Source: Isoetes taiwanensis
Taxonomy: Eukaryota; Streptophyta; Lycopodiopsida; Isoetales; Isoetaceae
Direction of reading: 5' to 3'
Length of the DNA stretch: 64,000 bases
NCBI GenBank assembly: GCA_021234155.1
Contig: JAJEKV010000065.1
Location: forward strand, 4,932,837-4,996,836
Shown piece after piece: positions 35,720 to 45,453 of this stretch. The position numbers and the translations under genes were made by a program. The number at the start of each line of letters is the position of its first letter. The stretch's first letter is position 1. The notes under the pieces were generated by a model that was not told where the DNA came from, made no database searches, and saw only the letters and a list, made by a program, of their open reading frames with translations.

Positions 35720-35762
35720 GCAGGGTTGGGAAGAAGGCTAGGCAGATGGGTTTGTGTTGGTA
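35720..35762 (+). repeat. Dispersed motif, copy B
   Basis: gcagggttgggaagaaggct continuing to ttgtgttggta. It matches 39329-39371 in inverted orientation over about 43 bp, and more loosely 34650-34674 and 38180-38221. It may be the end of a transposon family. Confidence 0.7.
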
Positions 35763-35825
35763 TTTTAATTGTAGTAATTTGAATTTCAGCCCATGGGAAA
35801 GCACCCTAAGTGGTCGTCATGCATT

Positions 35826-35920
35826 TCTATCGTTTAGAGTGCTATATTGTGCAAATGGGTTGGATTTGCAAATCCAAATGTCTATCATCTAGAATGCTAT
35901 ATTGTGCAAATGGGTTGGAC
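35826..35920. repeat. Direct repeat, 55-bp period
   Basis: 'tctatcgtttagagtgctatattgtgcaaatgggttgga' at 35826 recurs with three changes at 35881. It is a local tandem duplication. Confidence 0.85.
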
Positions 35921-37603
35921 AATAAAGGGAAATAATTAACAATAACTCAAAGGGAATACCAGATAACAATCTTCATGACCAAGTTCAAAAGTGAAACCAA
36001 GCTATTGCATGGGATCTGCTATGTAGAATGAGTAAATATGGAAGAACCGACATTGCCCTAATGCTACGCATTCTTAGATTTATTTTTCATCAATATGGTG
36101 AAAAGTAAACCTATGCTAACAATGCATATATGTTGGTTGAGTGTACTATTTATTGGCATCGGCATTCAAAGGTTTTGTATATCTTAGTGAACAAAATTTT
36201 AGTAATTATTTGTTGATTAGACATCTTCCAAGGCAAGAAACCTATGTTGCAATATGCTTCAACAATTGAGATATATCAGCTTTAGCCAAGCCCCGCTAAT
36301 TCCCTTTATCACCTACGATATAGATTTTTATAGAGTTCAAGGGGTAATTGCCAATCAAATCGCATCATTCTTGTTATCCACAAAGAGGTTATAAGGCAAT
36401 TTATAGGCAAATCCATTTAGAGTTCACGGAATGCCCAATCCACAAAACATTCTATACTCAAATGGAGTGCCATTTAAATCTTGAATGATATACCTATGGG
36501 CATAACAAAAACATGATGCCTCCATTTTGCAATATAAATCAAATGAAGGAGATACCATGCGATGGCCATTAACCGCTGAATGGAAGCAAGTCATTTTTGG
36601 CCGCAATGTGAACTCCTAGCTTGTAGGTGCCTCCATCCCGGCCGCATAATCCAAAGAATATATTTGTTGTTTGCAATTCGAATTTGCATCAATGTGCAAC
36701 GAGGTATATGCCATCACCATGTGTAAAAAATATGCCAATAAGCATTGGCACATGGCTCTTGTTCAAATAATGTAGAACACTTTGCTCTTGATTCATAATG
36801 ACAATCGTTTTAAGAGTGTTTTATAAGCCAGTCAATGACAACACCAAAGAAACCTCTCTACATACCAAATTGTTGATCCCCCTACAAAATACAAATTATG
36901 ATGGGATGTGAACTTCTACACCACCAATTTTTCTGAATAAAACACAGAGTATGCAAAGCAAAAATAGTGAAACTTATGGTTTTCTTAATAGTCATTCTTG
37001 GGATTTAACCAAATTTTCCAAGTTATTTGTATCACTGCAGACTGTTGTGGCATGTGCCATGACAAGCAAATACAAATCTAACTAGTAACAACCTAGCCCT
37101 ATCTTGTCAAAAATTGGCTAATGGATGAGAATGATTCGGAAACAAAAGAACCTATTAAGAAGCCTACGTTTCCCATGTTTGAGCATGCCTTATTTAAGCT
37201 GAATTTCCTTCTTGTCTGGTCAAATCCAGATTAGGTATTGTGATGTTCTATTGGAGCACTAGGAGACAGTGCAATTGAAAACCAAGGAAATTAAATTAAT
37301 GTTGAGATCTATGAACGTCAATATGCCTTCTCGTTTGCCTAGAACATGCCAAAAACTGCTCCAAACTGGTTGTTGCCAGTAAATTGTCGGTCACCTGTGG
37401 CGGTCATTGATGTTCGAACCGCCTAACTGGCAAGACAGCTACACGAGGAGTCCTTTTCATTTAGAGCTTTAGAAGTAGGGTCTGATAAATGATGAATGTA
37501 GAATAGAATAGAATGAAGCCAAAAATCGAGCATCAAAATGGCTGAAGATGCAATTCATGTGAGTGAAATAGGCAAAGAATCCTTCACATTTTCCTTGTTT
37601 GTA

Positions 37604-38077
37604 TTTGGACCACCGTATTTAGAGTCTAGGATGTGGTATTTCCAGCCTTTTCTTGTGGTATTTCTGGCCATCCGTTATCAACCACTGTACACTTCGCAGT
37701 TTCAAGCCCAAAAGCAATTATTTTGCGGTATTTGTAGATTGGTTCGGCTCTATTTGAGCTCAGATCACTTCCTCTCTTCATCAAACCAGCATTAAAAAGG
37801 CAGGCAAAGTGATTAGAAGGGCTTTTGAAGCAGTTCAAGCCACTCACGGAGCTGCAAGAACGATCTGACCAAAGATCTCAGCTCCGCCGCGCAGTTTCCC
37901 GCTTGATTTTTGGCCAGGAATACACTTTTTGGCCAGAAATACCAATTTGTTTTGCCAGAAATGCCACTTTCTTCGATCGGAAATCACACCTGCCTGATAA
38001 CGGGTGGCCAAAAATACCACCAAAAAAAATATGGCAATACCACATCTCGGACTCTAAATAGTGGCGTCCTATTTGGG
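37604..38077. mobile_element. Inverted-repeat (MITE-like) element, about 470 bp
   Basis: The left arm about 37604-37690 and the right arm about 37983-38077 are inverted copies. Shared words include tatttagagtc, gatgtggtatt, tggtatttctggcca/tggtatttttggcca and ccgttatca. Identity is about 75-80% over 85-90 bp by eye. The interior has no coding frame. The ends are not sharp enough to name a target duplication. Confidence 0.75.
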
Positions 38078-38885
38078 ACTGTTTGTTTTTGTGTAGGTGA
38101 ATGTGTTGCCATATTTTGGAGATAACAAGGGCCGATCTTTCATTGGACATTAGCAAGGATTTGCAAGCGGGACGAAAAACCAACGCGAGACCGACTGCCT
38201 AGCCTCCTTCCCAACCCTGCAGTTTACCCTCCATTCTAAAGAAAGTAGCAGGGATCTGTCAGAATCCTCTGATGTAAACGCCGGGTTGGAAAATGAAGCC
38301 GGACATGGAACTCCGTCATCCGTGAAAATAGAAGAGGTAATCCAGACTTCTTCTTTCAAGGTTAATAGAATCAGGAGTTGAAGAATAAATATACCTTTCT
38401 TACAAGCGCCGGATCCCTTAGCTCTTCATCTTGGTGGAAAACATGCCGGACATGAAGATCTTGCTTTATAGGGAAAATGTTCATGCATAAAGACATGCAG
38501 AGTGCCGGAATGGGCATGCAGAGATCAAACATGCGGTACATCGCATGCGTGAACAACATTTGGAGATAGCGCCATAGTTGTAGCTTCATAGTTTCACTAT
38601 GCCAAAATGGAATGGTCGCCATGGCATGGCCTCTCTGCTAAGGACGAAGAAAATGCTAAAGTTGCCAGGATCAAATTTTTCCCGGACGGTCGGAATGCGA
38701 CAGTGCTCAGAATCGTACTGCCAGCCTGCCTGTCATGATTTTTTTGTATGGCCATGGCCCAGAGGTAGGTGGGGGCGGCCATCCTGGCAAACCCGACTTT
38801 ACCTAATTTTTTAACTTGATGTCCTCTTCCCTCCCGCTTTCTTGATGATAACGCTTTAAAAAGTAAGGTTTCCACCTTTAATCCA
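38078..38885. other. No recognisable gene
   Basis: Contains dispersed-motif copy C (38180-38221, ctgcctagcctccttcccaa). Open stretches at 38371-38875 are overlapping shadows on the two strands with no domain. Confidence 0.4.
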
Positions 38886-39110
38886 GGTTAGGTTTCCATA
38901 TGAAGTCTTTTAGGGGATGTTGTAATTTTTTGCCTAGGTGGTGGTACGAGTCCCCCCTACCCATTTTTTCTAAATTCCCCTTAGATGAATTTCCCTTGTA
39001 AACAAGGTTAGGTTTCCACTGGATCTTGCCCTATGGACCCTAGGGGTTATTGACATGTACTCTTGGTCAAGGTGGAGGTAAGAATCCCCCCCTAGCCGTT
39101 TTCTTCCTTC
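38886..39110. repeat. Degenerate 120-bp tandem pair
   Basis: ggttaggtttcca at 38886 and again at 39006. Each is followed by 'taggggatgtt/taggggttatt' and 'ggtggtggtacgagtccccc' or 'ggtggaggtaagaatccccc'. Two diverged units of about 120 bp. Confidence 0.65.
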
Positions 39111-39328
39111 CCCTAGTTAGGTTTGGTTCTTTTCTTATCGACTTTCAGATAATTGGAGACTGTATATCTATGAGGACACTTGCATGATAAACCAGACCAT
39201 CTCATAGCAATTATTTCCATAGTGCCTACGCTTGAAAGTCATACTCTTGCCTTGCCCCAAGCCTGCGTTTCTGCAATCAATCAATGTGCATTGGTTCTTG
39301 CAGTTGCTTGGGGCTTATTTGTTTTTTT

Positions 39329-39371
39329 TACCAACACAAATCCATCTGCCTAGCCTTCTTCCCAACCCTGC
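39329..39371 (-). repeat. Dispersed motif, copy D
   Basis: ccaacacaaatccatctgcc followed by tagccttcttcccaaccctg, the inverted partner of copy B (35720-35762). Confidence 0.7.
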
Positions 39372-39380
39372 AGTTCTGCT

Positions 39381-39420
39381 AGTTTTTTTTTTTTTTTTTT
39401 TTTTTCCCCGGGAGGGGGGG
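39381..39420. repeat. Poly-T and poly-G run
   Basis: A run of about 25 T, then ccccgggaggggggggg. Short open frames across it are artefacts of the homopolymers. Confidence 0.9.
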
Positions 39421-39589
39421 GTATGTACTGTTTTAGGGTTACAGATGTCCGATGATCTACTGATTTGGCCTGCAGCTGGTGAGTACAATAGGAGTTGAAT
39501 TGAAACCACAAACAATCCTCCAATTTATTAGATCGAAGGAAATAGTTAGTAATGATATCATTTAAGTTTCTATCTAGCTGGTCTCATTC

Positions 39590-41263
39590 ATGCGGATCTT
39601 ACCAGTCCTATGTAGAATAGAAAGAAGACGAGTTAACGATTCAAGTATGACCTCTGATTTGAAAAACATGAACAATCTACAACAGAAGGTGGATGCTTCG
39701 AATGCAAGTTTAAAGCACAGCAAAAAAGAAAGTTCAGTGACTGAAGATTATGAGGAACTGGGCTCAACTCAGAAGGTCCCAAAGATGACATACACTTCTG
39801 CTATCTATGCAGCTCTATTGCGGAAATGTGGACATCAAGACCATGTAGGTGAAGTGAAGTGGATTCATGCCCATCTGTTGGTCAGCAATTATAGGATCAG
39901 TATATATCTAGGTAATTGCCTGCTTCACGCATATAGCAAGTTAGGGTCGTTAGAACATGCATGGAAAACTTTTAATGACATGGAAAATTGGAATTCATTT
40001 TCTTGGAACATATTACTTGGGGCATATGTGCGTGATGGAAGATTATGGGATGCCCAAAATCTGTTTGGTCGAATTCCTGACCGAGATGTTGTGTCATGGA
40101 CAACGATGGTATCAGCCCATGTCCAATGGGGAGATTTAAAATATGCACGCAAACTATTCGATGAAATGCCAGAGAGGAATAAGGTCTCTTGGACAGCAAT
40201 GATTACTGGATATTCCCAGCATGGTCATGGCAAGGAGGCCCTTTATCTATTTGAACAAATGCAGCTGCAAGGATTTGCACCAGATCGAGTGGCTTTCATT
40301 GGTGCCCTAGATGCATGTGCAAGTGAGGGAGCACTTATTGAGGGTACAAGGTTGCATCATCAAATTCAGAAAAGACAACTTGAGAATGATATTGCAATAG
40401 GAACTGCCCTTATGAATATGTATGGAAAATGCGGAAGCTTAGAACAAGCGCAAAATGTGTTTGATAATATGTCTATTCGGAGTTTGATGTCCTGGACAGC
40501 AATGATCACAGCTTATGCTCATAATGGTCATAGTAAGAAGGCAATAGATCTTTTTGGACAAATGCAGCTGTCAGGATTAACTCCTGATAAAGTAACATAC
40601 CTCAGTATTTTGGATGCATGTGCAAATTGCGGAGCACTGGGCAAAGGGAGGCAGCTCCATGCCAGTATTATTGGTAGTGAAATTGAATTAGATGTAATTA
40701 TAGGTAATGCATTTGTTAACTTCTACGGAAAATGCGGTTGCTTGAATGAAGCAAGAACATTATTTGATCAAATGCTTGAGCACAACGTGGTTACATGGGC
40801 TGCAATGATTGGAGGTTATGCACAGCAAGGCCATGTCAGAAAAGTCTTTCAACTCTTTGAACAAATGCAGGTTGTAGGCATTTTACCAAACAGGGTGACC
40901 CTTATTAGCATGCTTTCAGCATGTAACCATGCTGGTCTGCTGAATACAGGTTACCACTTTTTCCTTTCGTCCAGTTTGGATTATAAAGTTACCCCAACTT
41001 TGGAGCACTATAATTGCATGATCGATCAGTTTGGACGCGGAGGATGGCTAGATGAGGCAAGAGAACTGATCAAAAGTATGCCATTCAAACCTACTGCGAT
41101 ATCCTGGACAGGCCTACTTGGTGCATGTGGAATAATAGGCAATGTAGAACAAGGCAAATATGCTGCAATGCATTTGTTTGAGTTAGATTCTGAGAATGCT
41201 GGACCTTATGCGCTCCTTTCAAACTTACTAGCTGCAGACTGTCAATGCACAGAAGAGAGTTAA
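39590..41263 (+). CDS. PLS-class pentatricopeptide repeat (PPR) protein
   Basis: Intronless 557-residue open frame. After a variable N-terminus (about residues 1-70), PPR units run in tandem to about residue 530. Recognisable phrases are VVSWTTMVSAHVQWGDLKYA, ARKLFDEMPERNKVSWTAMI, GYSQHGHGKEALYLFEQMQL, TALMNMYGKCGSLEQAQNVF, LSACNHAGLLNTGYHF and SWTGLLGACGIIGNVEQGKY. This is the P-L-S motif rhythm of plant organelle RNA-editing and processing factors, each motif reading about one RNA base in mitochondria or chloroplasts. The ORF stops inside the E motif (SNLLAADCQCTEES) with no E+ or DYW deaminase domain, next to tandem copies of its own end. It may act with a separate DYW partner, or be a truncated, recently disabled gene. 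No transit peptide is obvious. The first ATG (39590) is assumed; later ones (39647, 39668) are possible. Confidence 0.88.
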   Translation: MRILPVLCRIERRRVNDSSMTSDLKNMNNLQQKVDASNASLKHSKKESSVTEDYEELGSTQKVPKMTYTSAIYAALLRKCGHQDHVGEVKWIHAHLLVSNYRISIYLGNCLLHAYSKLGSLEHAWKTFNDMENWNSFSWNILLGAYVRDGRLWDAQNLFGRIPDRDVVSWTTMVSAHVQWGDLKYARKLFDEMPERNKVSWTAMITGYSQHGHGKEALYLFEQMQLQGFAPDRVAFIGALDACASEGALIEGTRLHHQIQKRQLENDIAIGTALMNMYGKCGSLEQAQNVFDNMSIRSLMSWTAMITAYAHNGHSKKAIDLFGQMQLSGLTPDKVTYLSILDACANCGALGKGRQLHASIIGSEIELDVIIGNAFVNFYGKCGCLNEARTLFDQMLEHNVVTWAAMIGGYAQQGHVRKVFQLFEQMQVVGILPNRVTLISMLSACNHAGLLNTGYHFFLSSSLDYKVTPTLEHYNCMIDQFGRGGWLDEARELIKSMPFKPTAISWTGLLGACGIIGNVEQGKYAAMHLFELDSENAGPYALLSNLLAADCQCTEES

Positions 41264-41850
41264 TAATTAAGAAAGATGGCTTATACTGTATACCTCGCTA
41301 AGGAAATAATACAAGCTCATCAATCTATGGCTCCCTTGGTATTGGCGATTTAAAGGAGCACTTGCGTATCTGGAATTTGGACGGGGGAGGATGGCTAGAT
41401 GAGGCAAGAGAACTGATGAAAAGTATGCCATTCAAGATATCCTGGACAGGCCTACTTGGTGCATGTGGAATAATAGGCAATGTAGAACAAGCAAATATGC
41501 TGCAATGCATTTATTTGAATTAGACTCTGAGAATGCTGGACCTTATGCGCTCGTTTCAAAGTTACTAAAGGAAATAATACAAGCTCATCAATCTATGGCT
41601 CCCTTGGTATTGGCAATTTAAAGGAGCACTTGCGTATCTGGAATTTGGACGGGGGAGGATGGCTAGATGAGGCAAGAGAACTGATAAAAAATATGCCATT
41701 CAAGATATCCTGGACAGGCCTACTTGGTGCATGTGGAATAGTAGGCAATGTAGAACAATCAAATATGCTGCAATGCATTTATTTGAATTAGACTCTGAGA
41801 ATGCTGGACCTTATGCACAGAAGAGAGCTAATTAATAAGAAAGATGGAGC
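41264..41850 (+). repeat. Two partial tandem copies of the PPR gene 3' end
   Basis: The stretch 'ggatggctagatgaggcaagagaactgat' of the gene (41042) recurs at about 41391 and 41659. Each copy runs on through the ATSWTG/GACGIIGN and NAGPYAL coding region. Copies 2 and 3 also share a leader from 'aaggaaataatacaagctca' (about 41300 and 41567), giving a period of about 267 bp. Both lack a short segment (cctactgcg) of the gene and are out of frame or stopped. This is a tandem duplication of about 0.27 kb that ends in 'cacagaagagag', the same words found at the gene's stop codon. Confidence 0.9.
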
Positions 41851-42937
41851 ACTTGCGTATCTGGAATTTTGTTCCCATAAAGAAGATACAAGGAAAGCTA
41901 AAGTAGCTCTGGGAAGTACTGAAAGAAGTTGCGGATATAACTACATTATATGGCATGGTTTTAAGTATGATACTGGGTTTTTAGAAAATAGAGTATGGCA
42001 TGCCATGGAACAGCATGGAAAACAAATGTATTTTTGATCTAGCTGGCTCAAAAATTGAACATAGAGATCTAAGGAATAGAACATGCAGCCATTGTGGGTT
42101 GTCATATTTTTTTGTACTTTGCATGGCCCTAAATAATCGCATTTGATCTTTAGTTGTATCATTGACAGTCATGCTTATCGAGGTCTAAAGGGCCTTGCGC
42201 AGGTGGCAGCCCAGAAGCACACAAACATCATATTCTGAAAAGGAGTGGAATGCTTGTCTCTTGATGTAGTCAAAATAGTCATATTGGAATGGTTTTGGAA
42301 AACCAAAGCAGTTTGAGCCGCGAGAATGGACGAGCCTGGTATGGCTGGGAGAGCATGCCATCATCCTTAACCTACAGATACCCAAATTTTATGAAAATTC
42401 TCAGCTGATACAGAGCCTCCAGAAAGTTGAGCGATTCTGGTCCAATTTCTTTTTACAGTGAGTCTGGTAGCTTTCCTAATGAAGCCCCGATTATCATGCT
42501 ACAAATTCTCCATTATTAAACCATGATGGTCACACTCACAGGGATGCTCAAACAGCAAAGCCTGCTAGTCAAGGTATTATAATAGCTTATGAGTAAAGCA
42601 GCACTGTGTAGCAAAGTGAAATGCACTGTTACTTATGATGACAGCTTGCAATGCTTAGTGTATAATAGTAACTTAGGTATTTTTCCTAAGTGCCATTAAT
42701 ACAGCTGCTTATAACTTCAATGCAAATCTTGCTAGTTTTCATCCTTCTGCTTGTTTATAACGCAATCAAGCATCCCATTGCGGCACCTATTACAAAATCT
42801 TTAAGCCGTGAGTGCACAGCAGGTCCCAAATTGCCTTGCCAGCCATCAAGAGACACCAGGAATAAGATGCAAGGCTATCCATCATTCAGTTGTTAAATAC
42901 AGCCAAGAAATATTCTAGCACATTTATCCGGTGCGTT
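41851..42937. other. Downstream of the PPR copies, no gene recognised
   Basis: An open stretch to 42037 (+) continues from the last PPR tail copy without domain features. The rest is AT-rich with no clear feature. Confidence 0.4.
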
Positions 42938-42939
42938 TA

Positions 42940-43273
42940 TTGGCTCCCCATTTGGACTTGGATTCCAGGGGGGTATTTGACTCGTGGAATAGGGGGTATT
43001 AGACTCATGGTTTCGGCATGCACACTTATCCACAAGTCGAATACCCCTAAAGTTAAAAAAATATTCCACAAGTCGAATACCTCCAAAGTTAAAAAAATGT
43101 TAAAAGGTAGGCTCGAACTCGCGCTACGAAACTGAAAACCAAATGAACTAATCATCTGTGCCACGCAATGTTACTAGAATAAATAGATTCTCATGTTATA
43201 ATAAACTATAATAATTATGGATGGCGTATTCGACTCGCCGTTTTTTGGAATCCAACCCCCTTTCGGGAGCCAA
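42940..43273. mobile_element. 334-bp MITE flanked by TA
   Basis: The left end is ttggctccccatttggactt... and the right end in reverse complement is ttggctcccgaaagggggtt.... Both continue through ttggattcca and a tatttgactcg/gagtcgaatacg block, giving inverted repeats of about 50 bp. It is flanked by TA on both sides (42938-42939, 43274-43275), as for Tc1/mariner-derived (Stowaway-type) MITEs. Inside, a 36-bp unit (ccacaagtcgaatacc...gttaaaaaaat) occurs twice at about 43030 and 43066. No coding frame. Confidence 0.75.
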
Positions 43274-43275
43274 TA

Positions 43276-44130
43276 TTTCGCTCGACATTTATCTGCTCTT
43301 GCTTAGACTTATTGACAAGAGAATGACATACTGGACAACAAACACACGAGACAAACATACGAGACTACAAATAGGCAAAATCTCCCTCTAATCCTGCTTA
43401 AAATGTATGGTTCTTCAAATTGAATAAACTTTGAAGAGATATATGGCATAAAATAGAGATTAACGTAATGAGACAAAAAAAATATAGCCTACATTTAACA
43501 AATGTTGGCCGCCTAACATTCCATTATTGGTGAGGGACGTGTTATAAAAACAGTCTATTGTGTAAGCAACTGTGCGTACGATGGCAGTGTTGTATAACAA
43601 GCGATATGCTTCTTTCATCAACATAGCTGAAGTATTCATAATAATCTCGTTTACTTGGTGCGTATTGCATATGTAAAGTTACATTCTCTTGGTCTATTTT
43701 GGAGGGCAAGCTTGTTGTTTAAGTGGTTATGTATAATCATAGCACACGTGAGTGTATGCATACTCCTTAAGCATATAAAACAACTGTAATAACTGTAAGT
43801 GGATGGATTGATGGGCAACACATCTCCAAAAAAAAACACCCATTTCAACGAAGACCCAAAAAAGACCCATCTCAACAAATTGTAGAGATGAAATATTTGA
43901 AACTTAGATCTCGAAGAGAAAACCTTAGATTAGACCCCACACACAAACAACAGAGTTAATAAGGTCTTTTATATTGCATAATTTTAACACAAGTTAACAA
44001 TTGTGATATGATTGGTTGAATTATAAAAAAAAGATTATCATAAGATAGTGAAAGACTAAGATCACCAGATTACATCCAAAGACTGAGATTTATCGCAAGA
44101 CTTCCCACCACTGTGATTAGCATGCTTTGA
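43276..44130. other. No recognisable gene
   Basis: AT-rich spacer with no supported feature. Confidence 0.45.
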
Positions 44131-44570
44131 TCTCTTAAGGAGAAAGGGAAAAGAAACAGGAAAAGTGAAGGGCAAAAGGCATGAGGAGAATGGAAAAAGG
44201 GGAAGAGGGAAAGGGTGAGGAAAGGAAAAAATGGCATGGGAAAAGGGAAAGAGAGAGGGAAAAGAAAAGGGATAGGGAGGAAAGGGAAGGTAGAAAGGGC
44301 AAAGGGAAAAGAACAAAAGGGTAGAAAAGGGAAGAAAAGTGAAGGGAAAAAGGGGAAGCGAAATACGATGGAGAGAAACGGAGGGAACAAAGGAATGGAA
44401 AAAGAGAAATGGAAAGGAAAGAGAAAAAGAGAGGTGAAAAGGAGAAAAGAAAGGGAAAACGGGCACGAGGAACAGAGGAACCATATGGTAAAGGGAAAGG
44501 GAAAAAGGGCACATGAAAAAGGGAAAGAGGAAAATGGTGAGGAAAGGGGAAAAATGAAGGGAAACAAGGT
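44131..44570 (+). repeat. 440-bp polypurine tract, (GGGAAAA)n-like
   Basis: The plus strand is almost wholly G and A (gggaaaa, aagggaaag units) with only scattered pyrimidines. The open frames on both strands (Lys/Gly/Glu-rich on plus; Phe/Pro/Ser/Leu-rich on minus) come from the low complexity and are not genes. Such a tract could form triplex DNA. Confidence 0.92.
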
Positions 44571-44633
44571 GCAAAGCACTGTGGATTGCCCCCAAAATGC
44601 TATTATGAATAAAGCTTTATAAATGTATCTTCA

Positions 44634-44857
44634 TGCGTCTGGTCGTTTAGTCTAGTAGTAATACACTAGGTCTAGCAACTATAGGTCTCGAGTTTGAGAC
44701 CGCCCAGAATCGCACTTTGAACTGTTGGGTGTCAAAACCCACAGACGCAATGTAAAGTGGTTGGGGGCAGGGCCCAACAAAGCAATGTAGTGTGGTCACA
44801 TGTCCAGTTGGATGCTGCCTAGTGGTGTGACGTTAAAATACTATCTATCTATCTATT
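44634..44857 (+). mobile_element. tRNA-derived SINE
   Basis: About 220 bp. A tRNA-like head has a putative A box (tttagtctagtagta, 44646-44660) and a B box (ggtctcgagtttgagacc, 44683-44700) about 37 bp apart, as in an RNA polymerase III promoter. A tRNA-unrelated body follows, and a short simple-repeat tail ctatctatctatcta (about 44841-44857) replaces poly(A). No target duplication is clear. It is non-coding and depends on a LINE for mobility. The 3' end resembles that at 32.4 kb. Confidence 0.75.
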
Positions 44858-45453
44858 ATTTAAATTATTTAATTATTTTGAAAATAGTATAGGAACATGG
44901 ATGAATCATTTCGTTACATATGTCTTTGTTTTTGCAAGGCAAAGAGGTAAGTGGCCAATATCACGAAGATGTTGTTTTTCTATTCTGATCCCGTGTTGAC
45001 AATTCATGTGTATTTTTTTTGTTTTGTTAAGGGTGATGCGTAACATTTTTTTTTGATGTTTAGATGTAGATTTTGAACATTATTTATTAGCATGTGTTTG
45101 TGTTGAATGGTTAAGTCCTTTGAGGTGTAGGGTTCGACTTAGTGTTGAATAACATGAGTAACATATGGGATTTGAATTTTTAAAATCACGTAAAAGTAAA
45201 TCATTTATATAAAAGCGTCTAGTTTTGTTTTAAAAGCAAAGATTTCTACAATTATTAAAACAGCATTTAAAGCTCATAGACGAGTGTTGATTGTCTAGTT
45301 GTTTTCGTACTCGATGATTACGCTTTGCACAATTGATTTTGAATATCCCCTGTTGGATTTTGTTGAGATACTGCTTCACGGAATTTTAGTGGCGACGTCA
45401 TCATTTCATTATACAATTCTCCATCGCCCATTCCATATGCTTTGTCAAGGAGT
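44858..45453. other. No recognisable gene
   Basis: AT-rich spacer. Frames here read poorly on both strands. Confidence 0.4.

Larger units (their letters stand above)
34873..37600. other. Gene-poor stretch with small repeats
   Basis: AT-rich, no gene recognised. It contains a copy of the dispersed motif (35720-35762) and a 55-bp-spaced direct repeat (35826-35920). Confidence 0.4.

Noticed and set aside
35720-39371. Whether motif copies B and D are the two ends of one 3.6-kb hAT element
   Set aside because: Flanking 8-mers do not match and similarity stops after about 43 bp; kept only as a dispersed motif.
39315-39515. Frames across the T/G homopolymer at 39.4 kb
   Set aside because: Lysine run and glycine/proline run are homopolymer artefacts.
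44062-44622. Long open frames of 125-177 codons on both strands
   Set aside because: They come from the polypurine tract; composition is Lys/Gly/Glu or Phe/Pro/Ser only, in several frames at once.
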